A DNA stretch of 37,163 nt from positions 1-37,163 of the forward strand of contig JAFSJZ010000057.1 of assembly GCA_017449185.1 (NCBI GenBank), in the 5' to 3' direction. A model generated the notes under the pieces. It ran no database searches, had not been told where the DNA came from, and was given only the letters and a program-made list of their open reading frames with translations. The number at the start of each line of letters is the position of its first letter. The first letter of the stretch is position 1. Shown here piece after piece: positions 8,206 to 16,097 of the stretch. Source of the DNA: Oscillospiraceae bacterium (GTDB lineage Bacteria; Bacillota; Clostridia; Oscillospirales; Oscillospiraceae). Made by a program: the position numbers and the translations under genes.

Positions 8206-9926
8206 GCGCCGCGTCCTCCCTTCTTCTGCGCCTTGGGCTTTGCAGCGCTCCACAGCTGAGCGGCGGGCCGCACGACAAAACTGCCGCCGCGGCGGGTATC
8301 CGCGCCCTTGATGAAGGCCATCAGCATCCAGCAGGCCAGCAGCGAGCTGCCGCCGCGGGAGACGAAGGGGAAGGTCACCCCCGTGAAGGGCAGCAGGTCC
8401 AGCGAACCGAAGACGTTCAGCGCCATCTGCGCCATCAGCAGCGTCACGGCCGCGCAGGCCGCGATCGAGTAATAGGCCGAGCGCGCGCGCCGCGCGGTGC
8501 GCACGGCGAAAAAGCTCAAAGTGAGGACGGCCAGCACCGCGCAGCAGGCGATGATGATGCCCTCCTCCTCGCAGAGCACGGCAAAGACCATGTCGGTGTC
8601 GGCCGCGACGATATCCGTCAGCCATCCGCCGCCCGCGCCCTTGCCGAAGAGACCGCCCGCGGCCGCCGCGCCGAGCGCACGCGTCTGTTGGTAGCCCGCA
8701 CCGTAGACGTCCTCCCACACATGGCCCCAGACGGCGAAGCGCCGGGCGATATAGGGCTTGATGCTCACGGCGAGAAAGCCCGCCATCGCCGCGCCGGAGA
8801 CGGCGAGAAACACCGTCGCGATCGAGCCCGAGCGCAGAAAGGAGATCACGAGAAAGCAGATGAAAAACACGAGCGCCGAGCCGAAATCGCCGATGAGCGC
8901 CAGCGCGCCGACGCACACGGCGGAGAAAACGATAAAGACGATGAGGTTGCCGCGGCGATAGAGCTTTTCAAGAGTCGAGGCCCCGACGTAGACGTAGGCC
9001 ACCTTGACCAGCTCCGAGGGCTGAAAAGAGAAGCCGCCGATCGAGAGCCAGCTGCGCGCGCCGTTGAGCGTGTCGCTCGTAAATACGTTCAGCGCCAGCA
9101 GCCCCAGCGCGAGCAGCGCCGCGAAAGGACGCAGCGCCTCGCTGCGGCGCAGATCGCGCAGCCAGAGACCGAGCAGCAGAAACAGCACAAAGGCCGCAAG
9201 GATCAGCAGACTCTGCCGGAACATGTCCTGCGGCGCGGCCGAGGCCGTCACCGAGACGCCAAGGCCCGTGAGATAGAAGGCGATGGTCTCCACCTCAAAG
9301 CCGCTGCGGCCGATCAGCCGCATGGCGTAATAGCAGAACCACTCGAGCAGGATCAGCACCGCGAATCCAAGCGAGATCTGGATCGGCTGCGTCTCGGGAG
9401 AGGTCAGCAGATGCTGGGCCAGAAGCAGCAGCTCGAACACCGTCAGCTCGAAGAGCGTGAGCGCCGGGGAGACGCGTTTGCCGGCGAAGCTGCGCTTTTC
9501 CTCCAGCGCGCCGCTCTTTTCCGCGCCGAGATCCTGCAGGCGCAGATTGACGCCGCCCAGCCGCGCGACGGATCCGGCCGCGAGCTCAGCGCCCTCGGCG
9601 CCGACCGCGCGGCCGTCCACAGCCACGCCGCCGCGGGAGAAGACGTCAAAGAGCATCCAGCGCCCGTCATCGCGGCGCGTGAGCACTGCCTGTACGCGCT
9701 CGAGCCCCTCGCGGTCGATACGGATATCCGCCGAGCGGGCGCGGCCGATCAGGTTTTCCCAATGCGTCACGGGCACGGATTCGCGCCCCCAGCGCGCCGT
9801 GGCCCAGGTCTCCGCCTCATAGCCGGAGGAGAGCATCGAGCGGATGCAGCGCAGCATGATCAGCAGCGAGAGCGCGATCAGCAGATATTTTGACGCGGTC
9901 AGGATCATGTCGCCTGTGATCGGCAT
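8202..9926 (-). CDS. FHA domain-FtsW/RodA/SpoVE fusion (SEDS peptidoglycan polymerase)
   Basis: A 574-residue protein. A first membrane segment (about 12-28) is followed by a cytoplasmic FHA domain (about 55-132) with the hallmarks ENLIGRA, the DIRI strand and VAVDGRAV, the fold that binds phosphothreonine peptides. From about 155 onward a multi-spanning SEDS domain follows. It has the family segments GARSWLSIGG with FQPSE, DFGSAL, ADTDMVFA with the conserved aspartate, and TFPFVSRGGSS near the end. SEDS proteins polymerise lipid II into glycan strands with a partner class B PBP, which is the next gene. I start at ATG 9926, which has AAAGGAGGAG upstream; an in-frame TTG at 9947 lies upstream of that site. 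Domain order is clear; FtsW versus RodA identity is not. Confidence 0.93.
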   Translation of the reverse strand: MPITGDMILTASKYLLIALSLLIMLRCIRSMLSSGYEAETWATARWGRESVPVTHWENLIGRARSADIRIDREGLERVQAVLTRRDDGRWMLFDVFSRGGVAVDGRAVGAEGAELAAGSVARLGGVNLRLQDLGAEKSGALEEKRSFAGKRVSPALTLFELTVFELLLLAQHLLTSPETQPIQISLGFAVLILLEWFCYYAMRLIGRSGFEVETIAFYLTGLGVSVTASAAPQDMFRQSLLILAAFVLFLLLGLWLRDLRRSEALRPFAALLALGLLALNVFTSDTLNGARSWLSIGGFSFQPSELVKVAYVYVGASTLEKLYRRGNLIVFIVFSAVCVGALALIGDFGSALVFFICFLVISFLRSGSIATVFLAVSGAAMAGFLAVSIKPYIARRFAVWGHVWEDVYGAGYQQTRALGAAAAGGLFGKGAGGGWLTDIVAADTDMVFAVLCEEEGIIIACCAVLAVLTLSFFAVRTARRARSAYYSIAACAAVTLLMAQMALNVFGSLDLLPFTGVTFPFVSRGGSSLLACWMLMAFIKGADTRRGGSFVVRPAAQLWSAAKPKAQKKGGRGA

Positions 9927-9967
9927 GTCGTTCTCCTCCTTTCCCAAGCGGTTCGAATAACTTATTT

Positions 9968-9996
9968 ATTATACCACAAAAGGGCTGCTTTGACAA
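9968..9996 (-). promoter_or_regulatory. Promoter of the FHA-FtsW / PBP / ABC-F / YdcF operon
   Basis: On the minus strand TTGTCA (9991-9996) and a perfect TATAAT (9968-9973) are 17 bases apart. The start codon of the FHA-FtsW gene at 9926 is about 35 bases downstream of the expected transcript start. Confidence 0.9.
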
Positions 9997-10019
9997 CCGA
10001 AGCAAAGGCAGCGACAGGA

Positions 10020-10047
10020 AAAGCGGACTGCGAGGGCAGTCCGCTTT
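10020..10047 (-). terminator. Terminator of the aro operon
   Basis: A 12-bp stem, AAAGCGGACTGC (10020-10031) with GCAGTCCGCTTT (10036-10047), has a 4-base loop and ends in TTTTCC on the minus strand. It lies eight bases after the aroE/aroK stop. Confidence 0.88.
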
Positions 10048-10055
10048 GTCTGCGT

Positions 10056-11276
10056 TTATACAGTCTTTTTCAGAATCGCATGCACGGTCTCCTCCGGCGT
10101 CCCGTCGTTCGGCACGGTGAGATCGCAAAAACGTTCATAGAGCGGCCTGCGGCGCGCGTACAGCTCGTTCAGGTCGCTGCCGAGCGAGATCGGGCGGCCC
10201 TCCTTCGGCAGCTTGCCGAGATCCCGCTGCAGCCAGACGATGACGGCGTTCTGATGCAGCAGGGGATAGTTCTCTTCCCGTGTCACGCAGCCCCCTCCGG
10301 TGGCGATCACGCATCCGGAGAGCCTGCCGAGCTCTGTGAGCACAGCCGTCTCCCGCGCACGGAACGCGTCTTCGCCGCCGCGGCGGAAGATCTCCGGGAT
10401 GGAGAGGCCCGCCTCACGCTCGGCAAGCGCGTCGGCCTCGCAGAAGACCCGCCCGGTCGCCTCGGCGAGCAGCTTTCCGATCGTGCTTTTGCCGCAGCCG
10501 GGCATACCGATGAGAACGATGTTCCGCATCCGGCGGGAAAGAGTCTCCTCAATGCGCGTGATCTCGCCCTCCGGGATCGTGCGGCCGCAGAACAGCTCGC
10601 AGGAGCGCTTGGCCTGCGCGACGAGCATGCCGAGCCCGTTCACATGTCGGATGCCCAGTTCCTCGGCCTCGAGCAGCAGGGCGCTGCGCGCGGGGTTATA
10701 GATGAGATCCGCAGCCGCCTCGCAGCGCGGAAAGGATCTGAGCGAGCAGACGGCCTCGCCGTTGTGCGGGAACATGCCCACGGGCGTGGCGTTGACGACG
10801 AAGCGCGCGTCGGCGTGCCGGGCGAGGGTTTCATAATTGTCCTCACCGCGTCGCGAGACCGTGACGATCTCAGATGCGCCCTCTTCCTCCAGCACGGCGC
10901 GCACGGCAGCCGCGGCTCCGCCGCTGCCGAGGATGACGCTCTTCTTTCCCGAAGGATCAAAGCCGAGGCTGCGCAGCAGGAAGCGAAAACCGTCCGTGTC
11001 CGTGTTCTCGCCGCGGATGCCGCCGTCCGGCAGCCGCAGCAGCGTGTTCACGCTGCCGCAGCGCCTTGCGGCGTCGGAGAGCTCGGCGCAGTACGGCATA
11101 ACGGCCTTTTTATAGGGGATCGTGACGTTCAGTGCGTCCCAGTCGCCGCGGAGAAGAAAGTCCTCCAGCTCCGCGGGGCTCTTTTCATAAAGGAGATACT
11201 CATAGTCGGCGAGCGCGGCGTGGATCATGGGAGAATAGCTGTGGCCGAGCTTTTCGCCGAGCAGCCCGCATTTCAT
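10056..11276 (-). CDS. aroE/aroK: Fused shikimate dehydrogenase-shikimate kinase
   Basis: A 406-residue bifunctional enzyme. Residues 1 to ~248 are shikimate dehydrogenase (3-dehydroshikimate to shikimate with NADPH): GHSYSP for substrate binding, catalytic Lys56 in NVTIPYKK, NTDTDGF with the catalytic aspartate, and the nucleotide-binding loop GSGGAAAA (117-124). Residues ~250-406 are shikimate kinase: P-loop GMPGCGKST (257-265), the ADALAEREAGLSIPEIF segment with the conserved acid, GGG (327-329), and the lid and late arginines (RPI at 361-363, RRPLY at 376-380). A methionine at 250 marks where a free kinase would start. It is the last gene of the aro operon, and ATG 11276 overlaps the aroC stop as ATGA. 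Both halves appear intact and catalytically complete. Confidence 0.95.
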   Translation of the reverse strand: MKCGLLGEKLGHSYSPMIHAALADYEYLLYEKSPAELEDFLLRGDWDALNVTIPYKKAVMPYCAELSDAARRCGSVNTLLRLPDGGIRGENTDTDGFRFLLRSLGFDPSGKKSVILGSGGAAAAVRAVLEEEGASEIVTVSRRGEDNYETLARHADARFVVNATPVGMFPHNGEAVCSLRSFPRCEAAADLIYNPARSALLLEAEELGIRHVNGLGMLVAQAKRSCELFCGRTIPEGEITRIEETLSRRMRNIVLIGMPGCGKSTIGKLLAEATGRVFCEADALAEREAGLSIPEIFRRGGEDAFRARETAVLTELGRLSGCVIATGGGCVTREENYPLLHQNAVIVWLQRDLGKLPKEGRPISLGSDLNELYARRRPLYERFCDLTVPNDGTPEETVHAILKKTV

Positions 11277-12604
11277 TTCGTATCCTCCCCGCGCAGTTCC
11301 TCCTGCCGCTCTCTCGACAGCTCCATAAGCTTTCGAAACAGCGCCTCGTCGTACGCCTCCAGCCCCGCCGCGGCGCGGGCGTTGACGGAGAGAAGCTTTT
11401 CCGCCTCCCGCGCCGTGTCGCGCACAGGAAGAGAGCGCGTCTGCTTGTATGCGGCGACCCGGTCGGAGAGCGCCATGCGCGCTTCAAACAGCGTCTGCAG
11501 ATCCGCGTCGATGCGGTCGATCTCCTCACGCAGGGAGGCGAGCGTATCGTCCTGTGCCGCTTGCGCGATCATGGCGTCGCAAAGGACGATCGCCGCCGCC
11601 GCCTCCACACAGGGGACGGCGCGCGGCACCACGCAGGGGTCGTGCCGCCCGGCGACGGAGATCGTCGTCTCCTCCATTTTGTCGAGATCGACGCTGTTCT
11701 GCTCCTTCACGATCGAGGGAGTGGGCTTGATGGCCGCGCGAAAGACAAGGGGCATGCCGTCCGTCACGCCGCCGAGCAGACCGCCGCAGCGGTTCGTCCC
11801 GGTCACGACGCGCCCCTTCCGCAGGACGAAGGCGTCGTTGTTTTCACTGCCGCGCAGCCGCGCGGAGGCAAAACCGAGCCCAAACTCCACACCCTTGACG
11901 GCGGGAATGGCAAACAAGAGCGCGGCGATACGCCCCTCAAGTCCCTCAAAGAGCGGTCCGCCCAATCCGGCGGGCAGATTGAAAACGGCGCACTCGACGA
12001 CGCCTCCAAGCGAGTCGCCGTCGCTTTTTGCATCCAGGATCGCAGCTTTCATCCGATCGCCGCAGGAAGCGCTGAGCGTCGGGAAAATGCCGGGGCGGGA
12101 GTCCTCGGCAAGCTCGCCCTCGTCGGGAACGGCGCCGATCTCCGCGATACGGGCCAGAACGCGGACGCCGCGGCGCTCCAGATACTGCAGGCAGATCCCG
12201 CCCGCGACGCACAGCGCCGCGGTCATGCGCCCGGACCAGGCTCCGCCGCCGGCAGGGATCGCGCCGTCTTTTACCCAGGCGGCATAGTCCGCGTGGCCGG
12301 GCCGCGGGACGGAGCGGTGCGCGGCGTAGTCCGCGCTGCGCGCGTCGGCGTTTTCGATCACCGCCGTGATCGGCGATCCGTCGCTCTCCCCGTCCGTCAG
12401 GCCGGAGAGAAACTGCGGGAAATCCTCCTCATGCCGCTGACTGTTCCATATGCTTTTTCCCGGCGCGCGCCGTCCCAGAAAGGCCGCGAGCGCCGCCGTG
12501 TCGACAGCCTCCCCTGCGGGGAAGCCGCGCAGCGTCATGCCGAGGCGATCTTCGTGCGAAGCGCCGAAGATCTCCAGACGCAGCGTTTCACCGATATAGT
12601 TCAT
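11273..12604 (-). CDS. aroC: Fused chorismate synthase-chorismate mutase (AroC-AroQ)
   Basis: A 443-residue protein. Residues 1 to ~350 are chorismate synthase, which uses reduced FMN to convert EPSP to chorismate: RPGHADY, SDGDSLGGVVE, IPAVKGVEFGLGF, CGGLLGGVTDG, KPTPS and GRHDPCVVPRAVP are all present. The normally conserved ESHG motif reads ASHE here, and the GRxSxRET region reads GAWSGRMT, so this is a divergent subtype, although His17 is kept. Residues ~354-440 form an AroQ-type chorismate mutase, with likely active-site residues Arg359, Arg376, Lys387, Asp396, Glu400 and Gln434 spaced as in the E. coli domain. The fusion would pass chorismate directly toward prephenate. ATG 12604 has GGGAGG upstream and overlaps the aroA stop. 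Confidence 0.93.
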   Translation of the reverse strand: MNYIGETLRLEIFGASHEDRLGMTLRGFPAGEAVDTAALAAFLGRRAPGKSIWNSQRHEEDFPQFLSGLTDGESDGSPITAVIENADARSADYAAHRSVPRPGHADYAAWVKDGAIPAGGGAWSGRMTAALCVAGGICLQYLERRGVRVLARIAEIGAVPDEGELAEDSRPGIFPTLSASCGDRMKAAILDAKSDGDSLGGVVECAVFNLPAGLGGPLFEGLEGRIAALLFAIPAVKGVEFGLGFASARLRGSENNDAFVLRKGRVVTGTNRCGGLLGGVTDGMPLVFRAAIKPTPSIVKEQNSVDLDKMEETTISVAGRHDPCVVPRAVPCVEAAAAIVLCDAMIAQAAQDDTLASLREEIDRIDADLQTLFEARMALSDRVAAYKQTRSLPVRDTAREAEKLLSVNARAAAGLEAYDEALFRKLMELSRERQEELRGEDTK

Positions 12605-13854
12605 GCCAGACCTCCCAGAGATCCGAAATCGTCCCAGAAGCGGGGATAGGATTTTCCCACACAGTCCGCTCCGCGGAGCCTCACGTTCCCCGTACAGCCG
12701 CAAGCGGCGACGGCCGCCGCCATCGCGACGCGGTGATCGGCGAAGCTCTCTGCCGCGCCGCCGCTCAGGGAGGACTTCCCCCATATGACAAGCCCGTCGG
12801 GAAGCTCGCGGATCTCCGCGCCGAGCGAGGCGAGCATGGCGCAGGTCGTACGCAGACGGTCGCTCTCCTTGGCGCGCAGCCGCGCGGCGTTTATGATGCG
12901 CGTCTCGCCATCCGCCAGCGCGCCGAGCGCGGCGGCGACCGGGACGAGATCGGGCGTCTGCGAGGCGTCGAAGCAAAAAGCGCGCCGGGAGCTCTGCCTG
13001 ACAAGGACGCGGTCTGCTTCCTCCAAGAGCTCCGCACCGAAGGCGCGCAGCAGCGCGAGAACAGCGCGGTCGGCCTGGAGAGAATCGAGGCTCAGCCCCC
13101 TGACGGCGACGCCCTCCGGCGAGAGCGCGCCCATCGCAAGAAAAACCGCGGCGGAGGACCAGTCGCCCTCCACGTCGACGAGCTGCGGCAGCGCGGGGCG
13201 CTGCCCTCCGGGGACGGTGTATACCGCGCCCGCATGGGAAAAGCGGATCGCGGCTTCCCCGAGGATCTGCTCCGTCAGCGCGATATAGGGCGCGGACTCG
13301 ATGCTTCCCACGACCGTGAGACGGCTGTCTCCGTCGAGGAGCGGCAGGGTCATGAGCAGCGCGGAAATGAACTGAGAGGAGACGTCGCCCGGCAGCGTCC
13401 AGTCGCTGCCGCTAAGCCTTCCGGAGCAGCGCAGAAGCTCGCCCTCTTCCGTGATCGTCATGCCGTGGCGGACAAGCTCGTCCGTCAACGGCGCAAGCGG
13501 TCTGCGGCCGAGACGGCCGCGGCGCTCGAAAACCGCCCGCACGCCGAGCACGCCGGCGACGGGCAGCAGAAAGCGCAGCGTCGAGCCGCTCTCACCGCAG
13601 GGCAGGAACAGCTCTCCGCCCGGTACGGAGCGGATCGGCCTGATGCGGACGCCCCCGTCCGAACGGATAAAAGCCGCGCCGAGCGCGGCGAGACAGTCCG
13701 CTGTTGCGCGGAGGTCGGCCGAGAGCTCACCGCAGCGGATCTCACAGCTCTGCGCGCCGAGCGCGGCGCAGATCAGATAGCGGTGCGCTGCGGATTTCGA
13801 GACCGGTGCGCGGACGGCGCCGCAGCGCGGCCCGCCGGGCAGATCAAGCGTCAT
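12601..13854 (-). CDS. aroA: 3-phosphoshikimate 1-carboxyvinyltransferase (EPSP synthase)
   Basis: A 417-residue enzyme that joins phosphoenolpyruvate to shikimate-3-phosphate. The N-terminal signature APVSKSAAHR carries the conserved lysine and serine for substrate binding. GESGSTLRFLLP corresponds to the GNAGTxxR PEP/glyphosate loop, with Glu-Ser in place of the usual Asn-Ala, a pattern seen in class II-like enzymes. Later motifs are the GDVSSQF segment, the aspartate of TPDLVPV, the RLRAKESDRL segment, and the ADHRVAMA element. Length is slightly short of the usual 420-445. It overlaps aroB upstream and aroC downstream by four bases each. Function is secure; glyphosate tolerance is not something I can conclude. 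Confidence 0.95.
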   Translation of the reverse strand: MTLDLPGGPRCGAVRAPVSKSAAHRYLICAALGAQSCEIRCGELSADLRATADCLAALGAAFIRSDGGVRIRPIRSVPGGELFLPCGESGSTLRFLLPVAGVLGVRAVFERRGRLGRRPLAPLTDELVRHGMTITEEGELLRCSGRLSGSDWTLPGDVSSQFISALLMTLPLLDGDSRLTVVGSIESAPYIALTEQILGEAAIRFSHAGAVYTVPGGQRPALPQLVDVEGDWSSAAVFLAMGALSPEGVAVRGLSLDSLQADRAVLALLRAFGAELLEEADRVLVRQSSRRAFCFDASQTPDLVPVAAALGALADGETRIINAARLRAKESDRLRTTCAMLASLGAEIRELPDGLVIWGKSSLSGGAAESFADHRVAMAAAVAACGCTGNVRLRGADCVGKSYPRFWDDFGSLGGLA

Positions 13855-14909
13855 AAAGCCCCTCCGTCCCGCAGCCAGTCGAGCGTCTCCGCAAAGGGGA
13901 CGTCCAGCAGCTCACAGCGTCCGATCGCGCACGGGACAACGAGACAGATCGTCCCGCCGGCGCGTTTCTTGTCGCTTTTCAGGGCCTCGAAGAGGGCCTC
14001 CGCGGAAAACGGGCTCTGCGTCGGCAGAGCGAGCGCGCGCAGCAGCGCGACGATCTCCCGCGCGTCGGTCTCGCCGCAGCGGCCTCGCACGGCCGCTGCG
14101 CGCGCGATCATCGCCAGCCCGATCGCCACGGCCTCGCCGTGGGGCACGGTATAGCCGCTGCAGCGCTCGACGGCGTGGCCGAAGCTGTGGCCGAGGTTGA
14201 GAAGCCGCCTCTCGCCGCGCTCGAACTCGTCCCGCTCGACGATCGCGCCCTTATAGGCGACGCATTTGGCGAGGACCTCGTCCATACGGGAAAGAAAACA
14301 GCCGCGCTTCAAATCATCGAACAGTGCGCGGTCAAAGAGCACGGCGGTCTTGACGATCTCCGCGAGACCGCAGCGCAGCTCGCGTTCCGGCAGCGTGGAA
14401 AAGGTCTCCGTATCGCAGAGCACGGCCAGTGGCTGATAAATGCAGCCCGCCTGGTTTTTCCCGCCGGGCAGATCGAAGCCCGTCTTGCCGCCGACGGAGG
14501 CGTCCGCCGCGGCGATCAGCGTCGTCGGAACCGCGGCAAAGCCGCAGCCGCGCCGGTAGCTCGCCGCCGCAAAGCCGGCGAGATCCCCCGTCACGCCGCC
14601 GCCGAGCGCGACCACCAGATCGCCGCGGTCAAATTCGTTTTCACACAGAAAGCTCAGGATCTCCCCATAGGTCTGCAGCGTCTTGTGCTCTTCGCCGGGA
14701 GGGATCGTCTTGACGAATACGTGAAAGCCCGCCCCCTCGAGCGCAGATACGAGGCGTCCGGCGTAGAGCGGGTAAACAAGCTCGCCGCAGACGACGGCGG
14801 CCCTTTCCGCGCCCGTGAGCGGGCGCAGCAGCTCCCCGGCCCGCTCAAGCAGGCCGGGGGCGATCATCACGTCATAGGGCTGCGAGGCGTTGATGTGAAC
14901 GCTTGTCAT
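13851..14909 (-). CDS. aroB: 3-dehydroquinate synthase
   Basis: A 352-residue, NAD- and zinc-dependent enzyme that cyclises DAHP to 3-dehydroquinate. The glycine-rich NAD site GGGVTGDLAGFAA, the PTTLIAAADASVGGKTG segment, and the three metal ligands are visible: the glutamate in GLAEIVK, one histidine in NLGHSFGHA, and one in VPHGEAVA. I chose ATG 14909 because it overlaps the aroF stop as ATGA and has GAGGGAGG about ten bases upstream; a longer in-frame extension would lie inside aroF. The C-terminus ends with the typical DKKRAGG substrate loop followed by a short helical region. It is the second gene of the aro operon. Confidence 0.95.
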   Translation of the reverse strand: MTSVHINASQPYDVMIAPGLLERAGELLRPLTGAERAAVVCGELVYPLYAGRLVSALEGAGFHVFVKTIPPGEEHKTLQTYGEILSFLCENEFDRGDLVVALGGGVTGDLAGFAAASYRRGCGFAAVPTTLIAAADASVGGKTGFDLPGGKNQAGCIYQPLAVLCDTETFSTLPERELRCGLAEIVKTAVLFDRALFDDLKRGCFLSRMDEVLAKCVAYKGAIVERDEFERGERRLLNLGHSFGHAVERCSGYTVPHGEAVAIGLAMIARAAAVRGRCGETDAREIVALLRALALPTQSPFSAEALFEALKSDKKRAGGTICLVVPCAIGRCELLDVPFAETLDWLRDGGAL

Positions 14910-15910
14910 GACAGAGCGGCCTCCCTCACCGCGCGGACACGCCGCGCCAGAGCGGCAAAGGAATCGCAATCGACGGCCTGCGCTGCGTCGGACAGGGAAG
15001 CGCCGGGCTCGGCGTGTACCTCGATCATCAGTCCGTCCGCTCCGCAGGCTGCCGCGGCAAGCGCCATCGGACCCACAAGCGCGGCACGGCCGGTCGCGTG
15101 GCTGGGATCGACGATCACGGGCAGATGCGACAGCTCGTGCAGCGCCGGCACGGCGGAGAGGTCGAGCGTGTTGCGCGTACTGTCGCTGAAGGTTCGGATG
15201 CCGCGTTCACAGAGGATCACGCGCTCGTTCCCACCGGAGAGGATGTATTCGGCGCTCATGAGCAGTTCGTGCAGCGTCGAGGAAAAGCCGCGCTTGAGCA
15301 GGACAGGTTTGTCGAGACGGCCAAGCTCGCGCAGGAGGTCATAGTTCTGCATGCTGCGCGCGCCGACCTGCAGCAGGTCCACGTCTTCAAACAAAGGCAG
15401 CTGCGCCTCGCTCGTGATCTCGGAGACGATGGGAAGCCCCGTCTCGGCACGGGCAAGCTTCAGCAGCGCCAGACCCTCGGCGCCGAGACCGGGAAAATCA
15501 TAGGGAGAGGTGCGGGGCTTGAAGGCGCCGCCGCGCAGAAGATCGGCTCCCGCGGCCTTCACGGCGCGCGCCGCGGCGAGGATCTGCTCCTCGCTCTCGA
15601 CCGAACAGGGGCCGGCGATCATCACAAAATGCCCGCCGCCGACCTTGACGGAGCCGATCTCCACGACGGTATCCTCCGGGTGCTCGCGGCGGCCGGAGAG
15701 ACGAAAGGGCTTGGTCACGCGCGTAACGGACTCGACACAGCCGAGCGCGGCGATCCGATCCGCGTATGAGGGCGTGAGATCGCCCACAAGGCAGAGCACG
15801 GTCTGATGTACGCCCTCGGAGACGTCTACGCGCAGAGCGTTCTCCTCCAGCGAGGCGATCAGCTTTTGCTTTTCCGCCTCCGGCGTCCCGGGCCTGAGCA
15901 CAACGATCAT
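14906..15910 (-). CDS. aroF: 3-deoxy-7-phosphoheptulonate synthase, type I beta with regulatory domain
   Basis: A 334-residue DAHP synthase that condenses phosphoenolpyruvate with erythrose-4-phosphate, the entry step of the pathway. Residues 1 to ~70 match the ferredoxin-like regulatory domain found in Thermotoga-type enzymes, where tyrosine and phenylalanine bind. The barrel follows, with IAGPCSVE (metal ligand Cys102), RGGAFKPRTSPY, the segment LLKRGFSST, and the late DPSHATG histidine and EVHAEP glutamate ligands. First gene after the operon promoter, so feedback control and transcription both act at the entry point. ATG 15910 has GGAGGAAAG upstream. Confidence 0.95.
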   Translation of the reverse strand: MIVVLRPGTPEAEKQKLIASLEENALRVDVSEGVHQTVLCLVGDLTPSYADRIAALGCVESVTRVTKPFRLSGRREHPEDTVVEIGSVKVGGGHFVMIAGPCSVESEEQILAAARAVKAAGADLLRGGAFKPRTSPYDFPGLGAEGLALLKLARAETGLPIVSEITSEAQLPLFEDVDLLQVGARSMQNYDLLRELGRLDKPVLLKRGFSSTLHELLMSAEYILSGGNERVILCERGIRTFSDSTRNTLDLSAVPALHELSHLPVIVDPSHATGRAALVGPMALAAAACGADGLMIEVHAEPGASLSDAAQAVDCDSFAALARRVRAVREAALS

Positions 15911-15963
15911 TGTGTCTTTCCTCCGTAATACAAAACTGCGCGGGAAGCATATTCCATCTATTC

Positions 15964-15992
15964 ATCATAAGAGGAATACCGGGCGCTGTCAA
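15964..15992 (-). promoter_or_regulatory. Promoter of the aro operon
   Basis: On the minus strand a perfect TTGACA (15987-15992) and TATGAT (15964-15969) are 17 bases apart. The leader to aroF is only about 45-50 bases, too short for a T-box or a classic leader-peptide attenuator. Confidence 0.9.
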
Positions 15993-16002
15993 GGAAAACA
16001 AA

Positions 16003-16032
16003 GGACCGCACGCTCTTTTGAGGACGTGCGGC
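16003..16032 (-). terminator. Terminator of htrA
   Basis: The stem CCGCACG (16006-16012) pairs with CGTGCGG (16025-16031), flanked by further G/C matches. On the minus strand it is followed by TCCTTTGTTTT. It sits directly upstream of the aro promoter and insulates it from htrA. Confidence 0.8.
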
Positions 16033-16097
16033 CCTTCGTTTTCGGGTTTGCGTTTTTGGGAGAAAAGAGAGGATATAGGAGTGGAAAAGTATCAATA

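Noticed and set aside
9990..12649. Long plus-strand open frames opposite aroE/aroK and aroC
   Set aside because: They are antisense frames in GC-rich DNA, with Arg/Ala/Gly-rich translation, no ribosome site and no family match. The minus-strand genes explain the region fully.
15911..15963. T-box or leader-peptide attenuator upstream of the aro operon
   Set aside because: The leader is only about 45-50 bases, with no T-box sequence, no terminator/antiterminator pair and no run of aromatic codons.
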